From positions 1 through 37,283 of the forward strand of contig NZ_JABCPZ010000096.1 in the NCBI RefSeq assembly GCF_013283785.1: a stretch of DNA of 37,283 bases. Direction: 5' to 3'. The position numbers and the translations under genes were made by a program. This stretch comes from Nonomuraea antri (GTDB lineage Bacteria > Actinomycetota > Actinomycetes > Streptosporangiales > Streptosporangiaceae). The notes beneath the pieces are model-generated. The model did no database searches and was not told the origin of the DNA. It was given only the letters and a program-made list of their open reading frames with translations. The first letter of the stretch is position 1. Every line of letters begins with the position of its first letter. This document shows positions 20,262 to 27,097 of the stretch, piece by piece.

Positions 20262-21566
20262 ATGATCCGCATTGCTCCTATGGGGCGGGCGCTGGCTGTC
20301 GTGGCCGCCACGAGCCTGGCCCTGACAGCCTGCGGCGGCGGCAGCGACACTGCCGCGCCGGCATCGCCCACCGCTGGCGGGTCCAGCGCGCCGGCCACTT
20401 CGGCGCCGGCGGCCAAGGGCGACGGCACGCTGACCCTTGGCACATTGCTGCCCCAGACGGGTTCGCTGGCCTTCCTCGGCCCGCCTGAGTTCGCCGGTGT
20501 CGACCTGGCGCTCAAGGAGATCAACGAGGCCGGGGGCGTGCTCGGCAAGCCGGTCGTCAAGTTCGACACCGACTCGGGCGACACCACCACCAACATCGCC
20601 TCGCAGTCGGTCGACAAGCTGCTGGCGCAGAAGGCCGACGCCATCATCGGCGCGGCGTCGTCCTCGGTGTCCGAGTCGGTCATCGACAAGATCACGGGTG
20701 CCGGCGCGGTGCACTTCTCGCCCGCCAACACCTCCGACAAGTTCACCACGATCAGCGACAAGGGCCTGTACTTCCGCACCTCGCCGCCGGACAAGCTGCA
20801 GGGCCGCGTGCTCGGTGACCTGATCATCGCCGACGGCAGCGACACCGTGGGCATCATGGCCATGCAGGACTCCTACGGCACCGGCCTGGCCGACCAGGTG
20901 GCCAAGACCGTCCAGGACGGCGGCGCCGAAGTGGTCGAGCGCGTCGACTACGACCCGAAGGCCGCCGACTTCTCCGCGGACGTGGCCAAGCTCAAGGCGA
21001 AGAACCCGAAGGCGATCGTGCTGATCGGCTTCGAGGAGACCGCCAAGGTCGTCCAGGAGCTGGTCAAGCAGGGCATGCCCGCCAGCAAGCACAAGTGGTA
21101 CATGGTCGACGGCAACACGTCCAACACCAACTACCTCAAGATGCCCAAGGGCACGCTGACCGGCGTCAAGGGCACCATCCCCGGCGCCGCCTCTCCTGAC
21201 GAGTTCCAGGAGAAGCTGAAGGGCATCAACTCCAAGCTCGAGGACTTCAGCTACGCCCCCGAGTCCTACGACGCGGCGAACCTGATCGCGCTGGCCGCCG
21301 AGGCCGCCAAGAGCGACGCGGGCGTCGACATCGCCGCCAAGCTGGCCGAGGTCAGCAAGGGCGGGGAGAAGTGCAAGAACTTCAAGGAGTGCATCGACCT
21401 GCTGAAGGCCGGCAAGGACATCGACTACGACGGCGTGAGCGGTCCTGTCGAGTTCAACGAGGCCGGTGACCCGGCCGTCGCCACCATCGGCATCTACCAG
21501 TACGGCGACGACAACCGCTACGCCACCAAGGCGCTGGAGTACCGCACCGGCAACATCGCCGGCTGA
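20262..21566 (+). CDS. branched-chain amino acid-type ABC transporter substrate-binding lipoprotein 3
   Basis: 434 residues. The signal MIRIAPMGRALAVVAATSLALTAC (Cys24) is almost the same as in copy 2. The mature part follows copy 1 closely (FDTDSGDTTTNIASQSVDKL, VIDKITGAGAVHFSPANTSD). This mosaic, with a copy-2-like signal and a copy-1-like body, suggests gene conversion or two rounds of duplication. The Shine-Dalgarno AAGGAGA lies seven bases before the ATG. It is followed by a strong terminator, so it is probably transcribed alone. It lies nearest to the convergent livHMGF operon. Function is as for copy 1: an extracytoplasmic receptor for a Liv-type ABC importer. Confidence 0.93.
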   Translation: MIRIAPMGRALAVVAATSLALTACGGGSDTAAPASPTAGGSSAPATSAPAAKGDGTLTLGTLLPQTGSLAFLGPPEFAGVDLALKEINEAGGVLGKPVVKFDTDSGDTTTNIASQSVDKLLAQKADAIIGAASSSVSESVIDKITGAGAVHFSPANTSDKFTTISDKGLYFRTSPPDKLQGRVLGDLIIADGSDTVGIMAMQDSYGTGLADQVAKTVQDGGAEVVERVDYDPKAADFSADVAKLKAKNPKAIVLIGFEETAKVVQELVKQGMPASKHKWYMVDGNTSNTNYLKMPKGTLTGVKGTIPGAASPDEFQEKLKGINSKLEDFSYAPESYDAANLIALAAEAAKSDAGVDIAAKLAEVSKGGEKCKNFKECIDLLKAGKDIDYDGVSGPVEFNEAGDPAVATIGIYQYGDDNRYATKALEYRTGNIAG

Positions 21567-21604
21567 TCCAGCCGCCTGAGGGCGTCCTCGCCCGGTGAAC
21601 ACCT

Positions 21605-21634
21605 GGGGCCCGGTCATCGCGACCGGGCCCCTTT
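21605..21634 (+). terminator. terminator of the third binding-protein gene
   Basis: Perfect 11-bp stem (GGGGCCCGGTC with GACCGGGCCCC), loop ATCGC, then TTT. It begins 39 bases after the stop. Confidence 0.8.
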
Positions 21635-21697
21635 CGCGTGCCCGCTACGGCCGTTTCGCGGGCTTCTGGGGCCATTCGCCGCCCGCCACGGCCGTGG

Positions 21698-22105
21698 CTA
21701 TTCGCAGCCCGCCACGATCTGGTCGGCCGCGGGACGGTAGCGCTTGAGCAGCGTCACCTGCCGCTCGCGCGGCGTGCTCGGCTTGGCCAGTTCCTCGGTC
21801 GTCTCCTTGACCGTCGCGACGGCCGTCCTGAGTGCGGCGGGCAGCCGGTCGCCGAACTCCAGCGTGATGCCCCGCAGCTCGGAGAAGCGGCCCACCAGCG
21901 CGTTCTCGAAGTTCTGCCGGTCCTCGCCGCCGGCCGGCTCCAGCATCAGTCCCGCGTAGCCGATGGCGGACACGACGCGGGAGCAGGGGCTGTCGGACGG
22001 GTCGCCGCCGGTGCTGTACTTGCCGGTCGAGGCGTCGTCCCCCTGGCAGGCGGTCACGAGGGGCAGCAGCAGCACGAGAGTCGCCAAACGTTTCACAGCG
22101 CCCAT
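21698..22105 (-). CDS. small hypothetical lipoprotein
   Basis: 135 residues, family not recognised. MGAVKRLATLVLLLPLVTAC is a clean lipoprotein signal with Cys20. The mature 115 residues are mainly helical, with only two more cysteines, Cys41 (DSPCSRV) and Cys134 (second to last residue), which could bridge the two ends. KPSTPRERQVTLLKRYRPAADQIV near the C-terminus is amphipathic. It is placed between the convergent third binding-protein gene and the liv operon, downstream of the liv terminator, so it probably has its own promoter. A GTG three codons in (VKRLATL) is an alternative start. Confidence 0.75.
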   Translation of the reverse strand: MGAVKRLATLVLLLPLVTACQGDDASTGKYSTGGDPSDSPCSRVVSAIGYAGLMLEPAGGEDRQNFENALVGRFSELRGITLEFGDRLPAALRTAVATVKETTEELAKPSTPRERQVTLLKRYRPAADQIVAGCE

Positions 22106-22127
22106 TCAAAACGGTCGCGCACACGCA

Positions 22128-22160
22128 GAAAAGGGGCTCCCGTGACGGGAGCCCCTTTTC
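22128..22160 (-). terminator. terminator of the livHMGF operon
   Basis: Perfect 14-bp stem (GAAAAGGGGCTCCC with GGGAGCCCCTTTTC) around a 5-base loop, 17 bases beyond the livF stop. Read leftward, the stem ends in a TTTT tract, giving a textbook intrinsic terminator. Confidence 0.9.
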
Positions 22161-22176
22161 GCGCCGGAGGGGTGTG

Positions 22177-22962
22177 CTACGCCTTGGCCAGCGTGCCCAG
22201 GTACAGCTCGATGACCTTGGGGTCGTTGGCGAGCTGCCGCCCGGTGCCGGTGTAGGCGTTGCGGCCCTGGTCGAGGACGTAGCCGCGGTGGCAGATCTGC
22301 AGGCAGCGCCGCGCGTTCTGCTCCACCATGATGACGGTCACGCCCGCCTTGTTGATCTGCTGGGCCTGGATGAACACCAGGTCCTGCAGCTTCGGCGACA
22401 GACCGGCCGACGGCTCGTCCAGCAGCAGCACGGAGGGCTCGGTCATGAGCGCCCTGGCCATGGCCACCATCTGGCGCTCACCGCCGGACAGCGAGCCGGC
22501 CCGCTGCTTGCGCCGCTCCTTCAGCGCCGGGAACAGCTCGGCGACGAACTCGAAGCGCTCCTTGAACTTGCCGGGCACCTGGAAGGCGCCCATCTCCAGG
22601 TTCTCCTCGATGGTGAGGCTGGGGAAGACGTTGTTCGTCTGCGGCACGTAGCCCACGCCGCGGGAGACCAGCGAGTGCGCCTTCATGTTCGTGATGTCCT
22701 CACCCTTCAGCAGCACCGTGCCGCTGCGGATGTTGACGAGCCCGAACATGGCCTTGAGCAGGGTCGACTTGCCGGCGCCGTTCGGGCCGATGATGCCGAT
22801 CAGCTCGCCCTGGCGGACGTACAGGTCGGAGCCGTTGAGGATGTTGACGCCAGGCAGGTAGCCGGCGATCAGCTCGTCGCACCTGAGCACGGCCTCGGCC
22901 GCGCCCTCCAGGTGCGCGCTGCGGTCGGTGACGGCCGCCTTGGACTCGGGGACGGCGTTCAC
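22177..22962 (-). CDS. livF: branched-chain amino acid ABC transporter ATP-binding protein LivF
   Basis: 261 residues. The Walker A is GPNGAGKST at residues 59-67, the signature LSGGERQMVAMARAL near 164, the Walker B VLLLDEPSAGLSP near 182, and the switch His is replaced by the LivF-typical VEQNARRCL. It is one of the two cytoplasmic ATPases driving the LivHM channel. The GTG start overlaps the livG stop in a GTGA junction (22959-22962), and GAGGAGGAG inside livG is the Shine-Dalgarno, so translation is coupled. It has an N-terminal extension of about 20 residues before the first strand. It is the last gene of the operon. Confidence 0.95.
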   Translation of the reverse strand: MNAVPESKAAVTDRSAHLEGAAEAVLRCDELIAGYLPGVNILNGSDLYVRQGELIGIIGPNGAGKSTLLKAMFGLVNIRSGTVLLKGEDITNMKAHSLVSRGVGYVPQTNNVFPSLTIEENLEMGAFQVPGKFKERFEFVAELFPALKERRKQRAGSLSGGERQMVAMARALMTEPSVLLLDEPSAGLSPKLQDLVFIQAQQINKAGVTVIMVEQNARRCLQICHRGYVLDQGRNAYTGTGRQLANDPKVIELYLGTLAKA

Positions 22963-23897
22963 TTCTGCGTCTCCTCCTCGATCTCGGCCTCGAGCGCCGC
23001 CTCGGCCTCGTGCAGCTGCGCCTCCAGCTCGGTGTCCGAGAGGGGCGCGTCGTGGTGCGCGCCGAGGTAGGCGTCGATGACCCGCTCGTCGGACATGATC
23101 GTGTCGGGCGGGCCCTCGGCGATCACGTTGCCCTGGGCCATGACGATCACCCAGTCGCTGATGTCGCGGACCATGTCCATGTCGTGCTCGACGAACAGCA
23201 CGGTCATGCCCTGCTCGCGCAGGTCCTTCACGTGCCCGAGCAGCGACTGGGTCAGCGCCGGGTTCACGCCGGCCATCGGCTCGTCGAGCATGACCAGCTC
23301 GGGGCCGACCATGAGCGCGCGGGCCATCTCCAGCAGCTTGCGCTGGCCGCCGGACAGCGAGCCGGCGAAGTCCTCGCGCTTGGCGTCGAGCTTGAACCGG
23401 GTGAGCAGCTCTTCGGCGCGCTCGGTGATCTCGTCCTCCTGCGCCCGCCACAGGCCGGGCACTAGGGCGCTCCAGAAGTTCTCGCCCCGCTGCCCCTGCG
23501 CGCCCAGGCGCATGTTCTCCAGCACCGTCAGCTTGGACAGGGCCTTGGTGAGCTGGAAGGTGCGGACCATGCCCAGGCGGGCCACCTTGTGCGCGGGCAC
23601 GCCGTTCATGGCGCGGCCGTTGAACGTCCAGCGGCCGGAGTCGGCGGTGTCGAAGCCGGTGAGCTGGTTGAAGAACGTGGTCTTGCCGGCGCCGTTGGGG
23701 CCGATCAGCGCGGTGATGGAGCCGCGCTGGATCTCGACGTGCTCGACCTCCACGGCGGTCAGTCCGCCGAAGCGTCGCACCACGTTGTCGACGACCAGGA
23801 TCGGATCGGGCTTCGGCACGCCGGGCTCGCGGTCCAGGTCCTTGAAGGCGGCCAGGGCGGCCGCCTTGCGGTCGGTGGTCGTGCTTTCAGCGCGCAT
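22959..23897 (-). CDS. livG: branched-chain amino acid ABC transporter ATP-binding protein LivG
   Basis: 312 residues, longer than the usual 255-270. The Walker A is GPNGAGKTT at 66-74, the signature LSGGQRKLLEMARAL near 187, the Walker B LVMLDEPMAGVNP near 204, and the switch histidine is in VLFVEHDMDMV near 237. The extra length comes from a 30-residue N-terminal lead and an acidic, probably helical C-terminal tail (ELEAQLHEAEAALEAEIEEE) that is unusual for LivG. Its start overlaps the livM stop by 11 bp. Confidence 0.95.
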   Translation of the reverse strand: MRAESTTTDRKAAALAAFKDLDREPGVPKPDPILVVDNVVRRFGGLTAVEVEHVEIQRGSITALIGPNGAGKTTFFNQLTGFDTADSGRWTFNGRAMNGVPAHKVARLGMVRTFQLTKALSKLTVLENMRLGAQGQRGENFWSALVPGLWRAQEDEITERAEELLTRFKLDAKREDFAGSLSGGQRKLLEMARALMVGPELVMLDEPMAGVNPALTQSLLGHVKDLREQGMTVLFVEHDMDMVRDISDWVIVMAQGNVIAEGPPDTIMSDERVIDAYLGAHHDAPLSDTELEAQLHEAEAALEAEIEEETQK

Positions 23898-24885
23898 CGA
23901 TTGCTATCTCCCTCTTGTCACCGAAGATGCCCTGTGGCCGGAAGATGAGCAACAGCATCAGGCCGAGACCGACCAGGACGTAGCGCACCGCACCCACCTG
24001 GAAGCTGGACATGAACGGGATGAGACCCGCGCCCACCGCCTCGCTGAGCACGCCGTTGACCAGGACGAGCAGGAACCAGAAGATCATCGAGCCGACGACG
24101 GGGCCGAACACGCGGGCCGCGCCGCCCAGGATGACGATCGTGTAGGCGAAGAAGGTGGTCTCGGTGCCGAACACGTCGGGCTGAACCGAGGTGTAGTACA
24201 GGCCGTAGATGAAGCCGGCCAGCGAGCCGATGACGCCGCCGAGCACGAGCGACTGCATCTTGTAGGAGAAGATGTTCTTGCCGAGGCTGCGCACGGCGTC
24301 CTCGTCCTCGCGGATGGCCTTGAGCACGCGGCCCCAGGGGCTCTTCATCAGCAGGTAGACGATGCCGCAGGAGATCGCGATGAGGATCCAGCCGACGGTC
24401 AGCAGCCACATCACCCGGTGGTTGAAGAACAGCGGCACGTTGAAGAGGTTGAAGCCGTATTCGCCCTGGGGGTAGGGGTTGAGCGCGTAGAAGCCGTCGG
24501 TGAAGCCGCGCCGGCCGTCGGAGCCGCCGAAGACGTCCTTGTACTCCACCGAGCGGAAGATCAATCGGATGATCTCCGCCGCCGCGATGGTGACGATGGC
24601 CAGGTAGTCGGCGCGCAGGCGCAGCGTCGGCGCGCCCATGACGAGCGCCAGGAGCACCGCGGCGGCCAGGCCGACCACGATGCCGACCCAGAACGGCAGC
24701 CCGATCACCGTCACGGTGACGGCCAGGCCGTAGCCGGCCACGGCCATGAACGCCGCCTGGCCGAAGTTGAGCAGGCCGGTGTAGCCGAAGTGGATGTTGA
24801 CGCCGATGGCGGCCAGTCCGTAGATCACCGTCTCCGCGCCGATGATCGCCTTGAGCGTCGTGCTTAGGATGACGATCCAGTCCAT
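23887..24885 (-). CDS. livM: branched-chain amino acid ABC transporter permease LivM
   Basis: 332 residues, strongly hydrophobic, with about eight to ten membrane spans. IHFGYTGLLNFGQAAFMAVAG near residue 35 and the coupling-helix region LKAIREDEDAVRSLGKN near 190 are the LivM hallmarks. It forms the transmembrane channel together with LivH. GGGGGAG upstream of the ATG at 24885 gives a good Shine-Dalgarno, 13 bp after livH. The C-terminus (FRPQGIFGDKRE) matches the ending of LivH (FRPQGILGRRER). Confidence 0.95.
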   Translation of the reverse strand: MDWIVILSTTLKAIIGAETVIYGLAAIGVNIHFGYTGLLNFGQAAFMAVAGYGLAVTVTVIGLPFWVGIVVGLAAAVLLALVMGAPTLRLRADYLAIVTIAAAEIIRLIFRSVEYKDVFGGSDGRRGFTDGFYALNPYPQGEYGFNLFNVPLFFNHRVMWLLTVGWILIAISCGIVYLLMKSPWGRVLKAIREDEDAVRSLGKNIFSYKMQSLVLGGVIGSLAGFIYGLYYTSVQPDVFGTETTFFAYTIVILGGAARVFGPVVGSMIFWFLLVLVNGVLSEAVGAGLIPFMSSFQVGAVRYVLVGLGLMLLLIFRPQGIFGDKREIAIDAR

Positions 24886-24898
24886 GGTGAGCTCCCCC

Positions 24899-26188
24899 TC
24901 AGCCGATCCGCTCGCGGCGGCCCAGGATGCCCTGCGGCCTGAAGAGCAACACGACGATCAAAACGCCCAGCGCGCCCACGCTCTTGAGCTCTGGCGGCAC
25001 CCACAGCGTGGAGACCTGGATGAACAGGCCGACCACCAGCGAGCCGACCAGCGCGCCGAACGCGGTGCCGAGCCCGCCGAGCGTGACGCCGGCGAAGATG
25101 AGCAGCAGGATGTCCTGGCCCATCGTGTACTTCAGGCTCTGCGACATGCCGAGCATGACACCGGCCAGCGCGGCGATGGCGCCGCCGACGGCCCACACGA
25201 TGCGGATGACCCGGTCCACGTTGATGCCGGAGGAGGCGGCGAGCGCCGGGTTGTCGGAGATGGCGCGGGCGGCCTTGCCGGTGCGGGTGCGCAGCAGCGC
25301 GATGCCGACCACGACCAGGACCAGGAGCTCGACGCCCATCGCGACGAAGTTCTTCGGAGCCGCGGAGATGGGGCCGACCTGGATGCCCGCCTGCGCGGTG
25401 TACTGGGCGAACGACTCGTTCTGGCCGCCGAACAGGATCAGGAAGATGTAGCGCATGAACAGCGCGAGACCGATCGAGATGATCATCATGGCGATGATGC
25501 CGGTGCCGCGCTTGCGCAGCTTGCCCCAGAAGAATCGGTCTTGCCCGTATCCGAGTACGCCGGCCACCGCCACCGCGAGTATCGCGGCCGGGATGAGGTG
25601 CAGCTCGAACCCGAAGGTCCCGGTGTTGAACCAGAAGGCCAGGATGGCGCCCAGCGTGACCAGCTCACCGTGGGCGAAGTTGGTCAGGCCGGTGGTGCCG
25701 TAGATCAGCGACAGGCCGAGCGCGGCCAGCGCGATGATCAGGCCCAGGTTCAGGCCCTCGAAGGTGAGCTGGGCCGCCCGGTCCCAGAAGCTGGTTCCCG
25801 CCTCTTCCTGCGGCGCCGCTCCGGGCGCGGCCTTGGGCTGCAGGGCGAAGAGCACCGTGGAGGGGTTGCCCTCGTAGACCACCGGGGTGCGGACGTTGTT
25901 TCCGCCGCGGATCTCCGCGTCGGCCGGCAACGTGCTGACGTCCAGGGTGACCTTGTACTTGCCCGGTTCGTCGACCGGGACCTCCCATGTGCCTTGGGCG
26001 TTGGTGGTGACCTCCTGAACGGGTTGTCCGCCCTCGGTGGTCACGACGATTTTCACGCCGTTCACTGGCTGGCCTTGGAGTTTGAGTGTCCCTCTCAAGC
26101 TTTGGTCCGCCGCCGCAGATGCGGGGGAGGCCAGCAGGAGAACGAGTCCACCCAGGAAGGCCGTGAACGCGATCACGGCTCTGCGCAA
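24899..26188 (-). CDS. livH: branched-chain amino acid ABC transporter permease LivH with N-terminal secreted beta-sandwich-like domain
   Basis: 429 residues against about 300 for ordinary LivH. Residues 1-25 are a signal peptide (LRRAVIAFTAFLGG, ending SPASA). Residues about 28-120 form a predicted carboxypeptidase-regulatory/Ig-like domain (LRGTLKLQGQPVNGVKIVVT, then AQGTWEVPVDEPGKYKVTLD). A linker and a full LivH permease follow, with LSLIYGTTGLTNFAHGELVTLG near 182. The domain would face outside, where the binding proteins dock. The TTG at 26188 is chosen because GAGGGAG lies five bases upstream and it starts directly at a signal peptide; an ATG at 26257 has no such support. It is the first gene of livH-M-G-F. 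Confidence 0.9.
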   Translation of the reverse strand: MRRAVIAFTAFLGGLVLLLASPASAAADQSLRGTLKLQGQPVNGVKIVVTTEGGQPVQEVTTNAQGTWEVPVDEPGKYKVTLDVSTLPADAEIRGGNNVRTPVVYEGNPSTVLFALQPKAAPGAAPQEEAGTSFWDRAAQLTFEGLNLGLIIALAALGLSLIYGTTGLTNFAHGELVTLGAILAFWFNTGTFGFELHLIPAAILAVAVAGVLGYGQDRFFWGKLRKRGTGIIAMMIISIGLALFMRYIFLILFGGQNESFAQYTAQAGIQVGPISAAPKNFVAMGVELLVLVVVGIALLRTRTGKAARAISDNPALAASSGINVDRVIRIVWAVGGAIAALAGVMLGMSQSLKYTMGQDILLLIFAGVTLGGLGTAFGALVGSLVVGLFIQVSTLWVPPELKSVGALGVLIVVLLFRPQGILGRRERIG

Positions 26189-26303
26189 TGGTGCTCCCTC
26201 AGGTAGGTCAAGGCGGGGTTGTGCCCCTCCATCTCGACACATGGGCATCGCAGGCACAACTGGGATGCTGTTTGCGGGAGCTTATTCCGGCAACGCCCGG
26301 TTC

Positions 26304-26309
26304 AGTATC
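26304..26309 (-). promoter_or_regulatory. possible -10 hexamer (GATACT) for the liv operon
   Basis: Reading leftward, GATACT lies about 115 bases before the livH TTG. It is near the TANNNT consensus but not perfect, and no good -35 is seen. The inverted GTCAC/GTGAC arms lie immediately upstream of it. Confidence 0.3.
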
Positions 26310-26313
26310 GTTC

Positions 26314-26343
26314 GTCACCAATTAGTGACATGTGTGTGTCACT
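26314..26343. promoter_or_regulatory. candidate operator cluster of the liv operon
   Basis: Three alternating arms, GTCAC (26314-26318), GTGAC (26325-26329) and GTCAC (26338-26342), make two overlapping inverted repeats. The better one is AGTGACA-N6-TGTCACT (26324-26343), perfect over 7-base arms. The shape fits a dimeric repressor or activator of the GntR/TetR/FadR type. A short CTCA-TG-TGAG dyad (26342-26351) follows directly. Only the liv operon is placed to be controlled from here. Confidence 0.6.
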
Positions 26344-26438
26344 CATGTGAGGAAACAAGACGGCAGGTCAGGGGCTAAATGAGCCGAGACGCCTGGCGGG
26401 TCACGGAAAAGAATCGATAACGATCCCCGGAAAAGCAT

Positions 26439-26592
26439 GGACGAGCCCGCGAGGCGGCCTTTGGGGCCATGTAGGGCTTTCCTCGTCCGTATGCGGAAAC
26501 ATCTCCCCATACGCCGGGGGCCTGACACGTTATCTACTGGGCCTCCCCGCGGGCTCTGTTCGGACCACCGTAGCGACCCGCGGGGGCCGTGT
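26439..26592 (-). ncRNA. candidate structured RNA or structured 3' region downstream of the thioesterase gene
   Basis: Three stems lie in a row. (A) GGACGA/TCGTCC (26439-26444 with 26483-26488), continued by GCCC/GGGC (26445-26448 with 26474-26477) and an inner GGCC/GGCC (26456-26459 with 26465-26468). (B) CGTATG/CATACG (26488-26493 with 26508-26513). (C) CCCCGCGGG/CCCGCGGGG (26545-26553 with 26577-26585) inside ACACG/CGTGT (26525-26529 with 26588-26592). Read leftward, stem A is followed closely by a TTTT tract (26434-26431), as in a terminator. It could be a 3'-UTR plus terminator of the thioesterase gene or a free-standing RNA. I do not recognise a known class. Stems A and B share base 26488 and so cannot both be complete. 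Confidence 0.35.
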
Positions 26593-26621
26593 GCAAAGGG
26601 GGAACCGAAGGAATTAACGGG

Positions 26622-27035
26622 TCACTTGTCGCGCAGCATGCACGTGAGACGTGAGGTGCAGACCCGTCGTCCCTGCTCATCGGTGATCTCGATGTCGTAC
26701 GTCGCCAGCGTCCGCCCGCCGTGCAGCCGGGTGGCGACCCCGGTCACGAATCCGGCCGTCGCCGAGCGGTGATGCGTGGCGTTGATCTCGATGCCCACCG
26801 CGATCCGCTCGGGCCCCGCGTGGATGGCCGCGGCCACCGAGCCCAGCGTCTCGGCCAGCACCACCGAGGCGCCGCCGTGCAGCAGCCCGTACGGCTGGGT
26901 GTTGCCCGCGACGGGCATGCGGCCCACCACCCGCTCCGGACCGGCCTCCAGGAACTCGATGCCCATCCGCTCCGCCAGCGTGCCTGCGTGCATGTCGCCG
27001 AGCACCGCGGCGATGGCTGGGTCTGTCTGCGTCAA
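26622..27035 (-). CDS. PaaI-type hotdog-fold thioesterase
   Basis: 137 residues. AERMGIEFLEAGPERVVGRMPV and QPYGLLHGGASVVLAETLGSVAA are typical of the PaaI/YbgC-like hotdog family. HGG and the following Glu are the expected catalytic/CoA-site residues, and AVGIEINATHHRSATAG is the next conserved strand-loop. It probably hydrolyses an acyl-CoA, likely aromatic or hydroxylated; the acyl group is unknown. The TTG start at 27035 has GGAGG seven bases upstream. It diverges from polA with 62 bp between them. Confidence 0.88.
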   Translation of the reverse strand: MTQTDPAIAAVLGDMHAGTLAERMGIEFLEAGPERVVGRMPVAGNTQPYGLLHGGASVVLAETLGSVAAAIHAGPERIAVGIEINATHHRSATAGFVTGVATRLHGGRTLATYDIEITDEQGRRVCTSRLTCMLRDK

Positions 27036-27085
27036 GGGGATGCCTCCACTCTTCCGAGCTCGGGTTTTCTGTCGGAGATGGAGAC

Positions 27086-27091
27086 TAGGCT
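27086..27091 (+). promoter_or_regulatory. -10 hexamer (TAGGCT) of polA, leaderless type
   Basis: TAGGCT is followed by six bases and the GTG at 27098. The identical hexamer and spacing precede coaE. There is no Shine-Dalgarno. Confidence 0.55.
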
Positions 27092-27097
27092 GCGTGT

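Larger units (their letters stand above)
26189..26621. other. 433-bp non-coding region between livH and the thioesterase gene
   Basis: No credible gene on either strand. From the livH side it holds a possible liv -10 (GATACT, complement of 26304-26309), a cluster of inverted GTCAC/GTGAC arms (26314-26343), and a 150-bp set of hairpins (26439-26592) that runs close to the end of the thioesterase gene. Each is listed separately. Confidence 0.8.

Noticed and set aside
26189..26257. Start of livH at the ATG at 26257
   Set aside because: The added residues before the signal peptide would spoil it, and no Shine-Dalgarno is near. The TTG at 26188 has GAGGGAG five bases upstream.
26470..26492. RNase P RNA or T-box riboswitch upstream of livH
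   Set aside because: The minus strand contains ACGAGGAAAGCCC, which resembles the GAGGAAAGTCC core of RNase P RNA, but no other conserved RNase P segment follows. No T-box sequence (TGGNACCGCG type) is present either.
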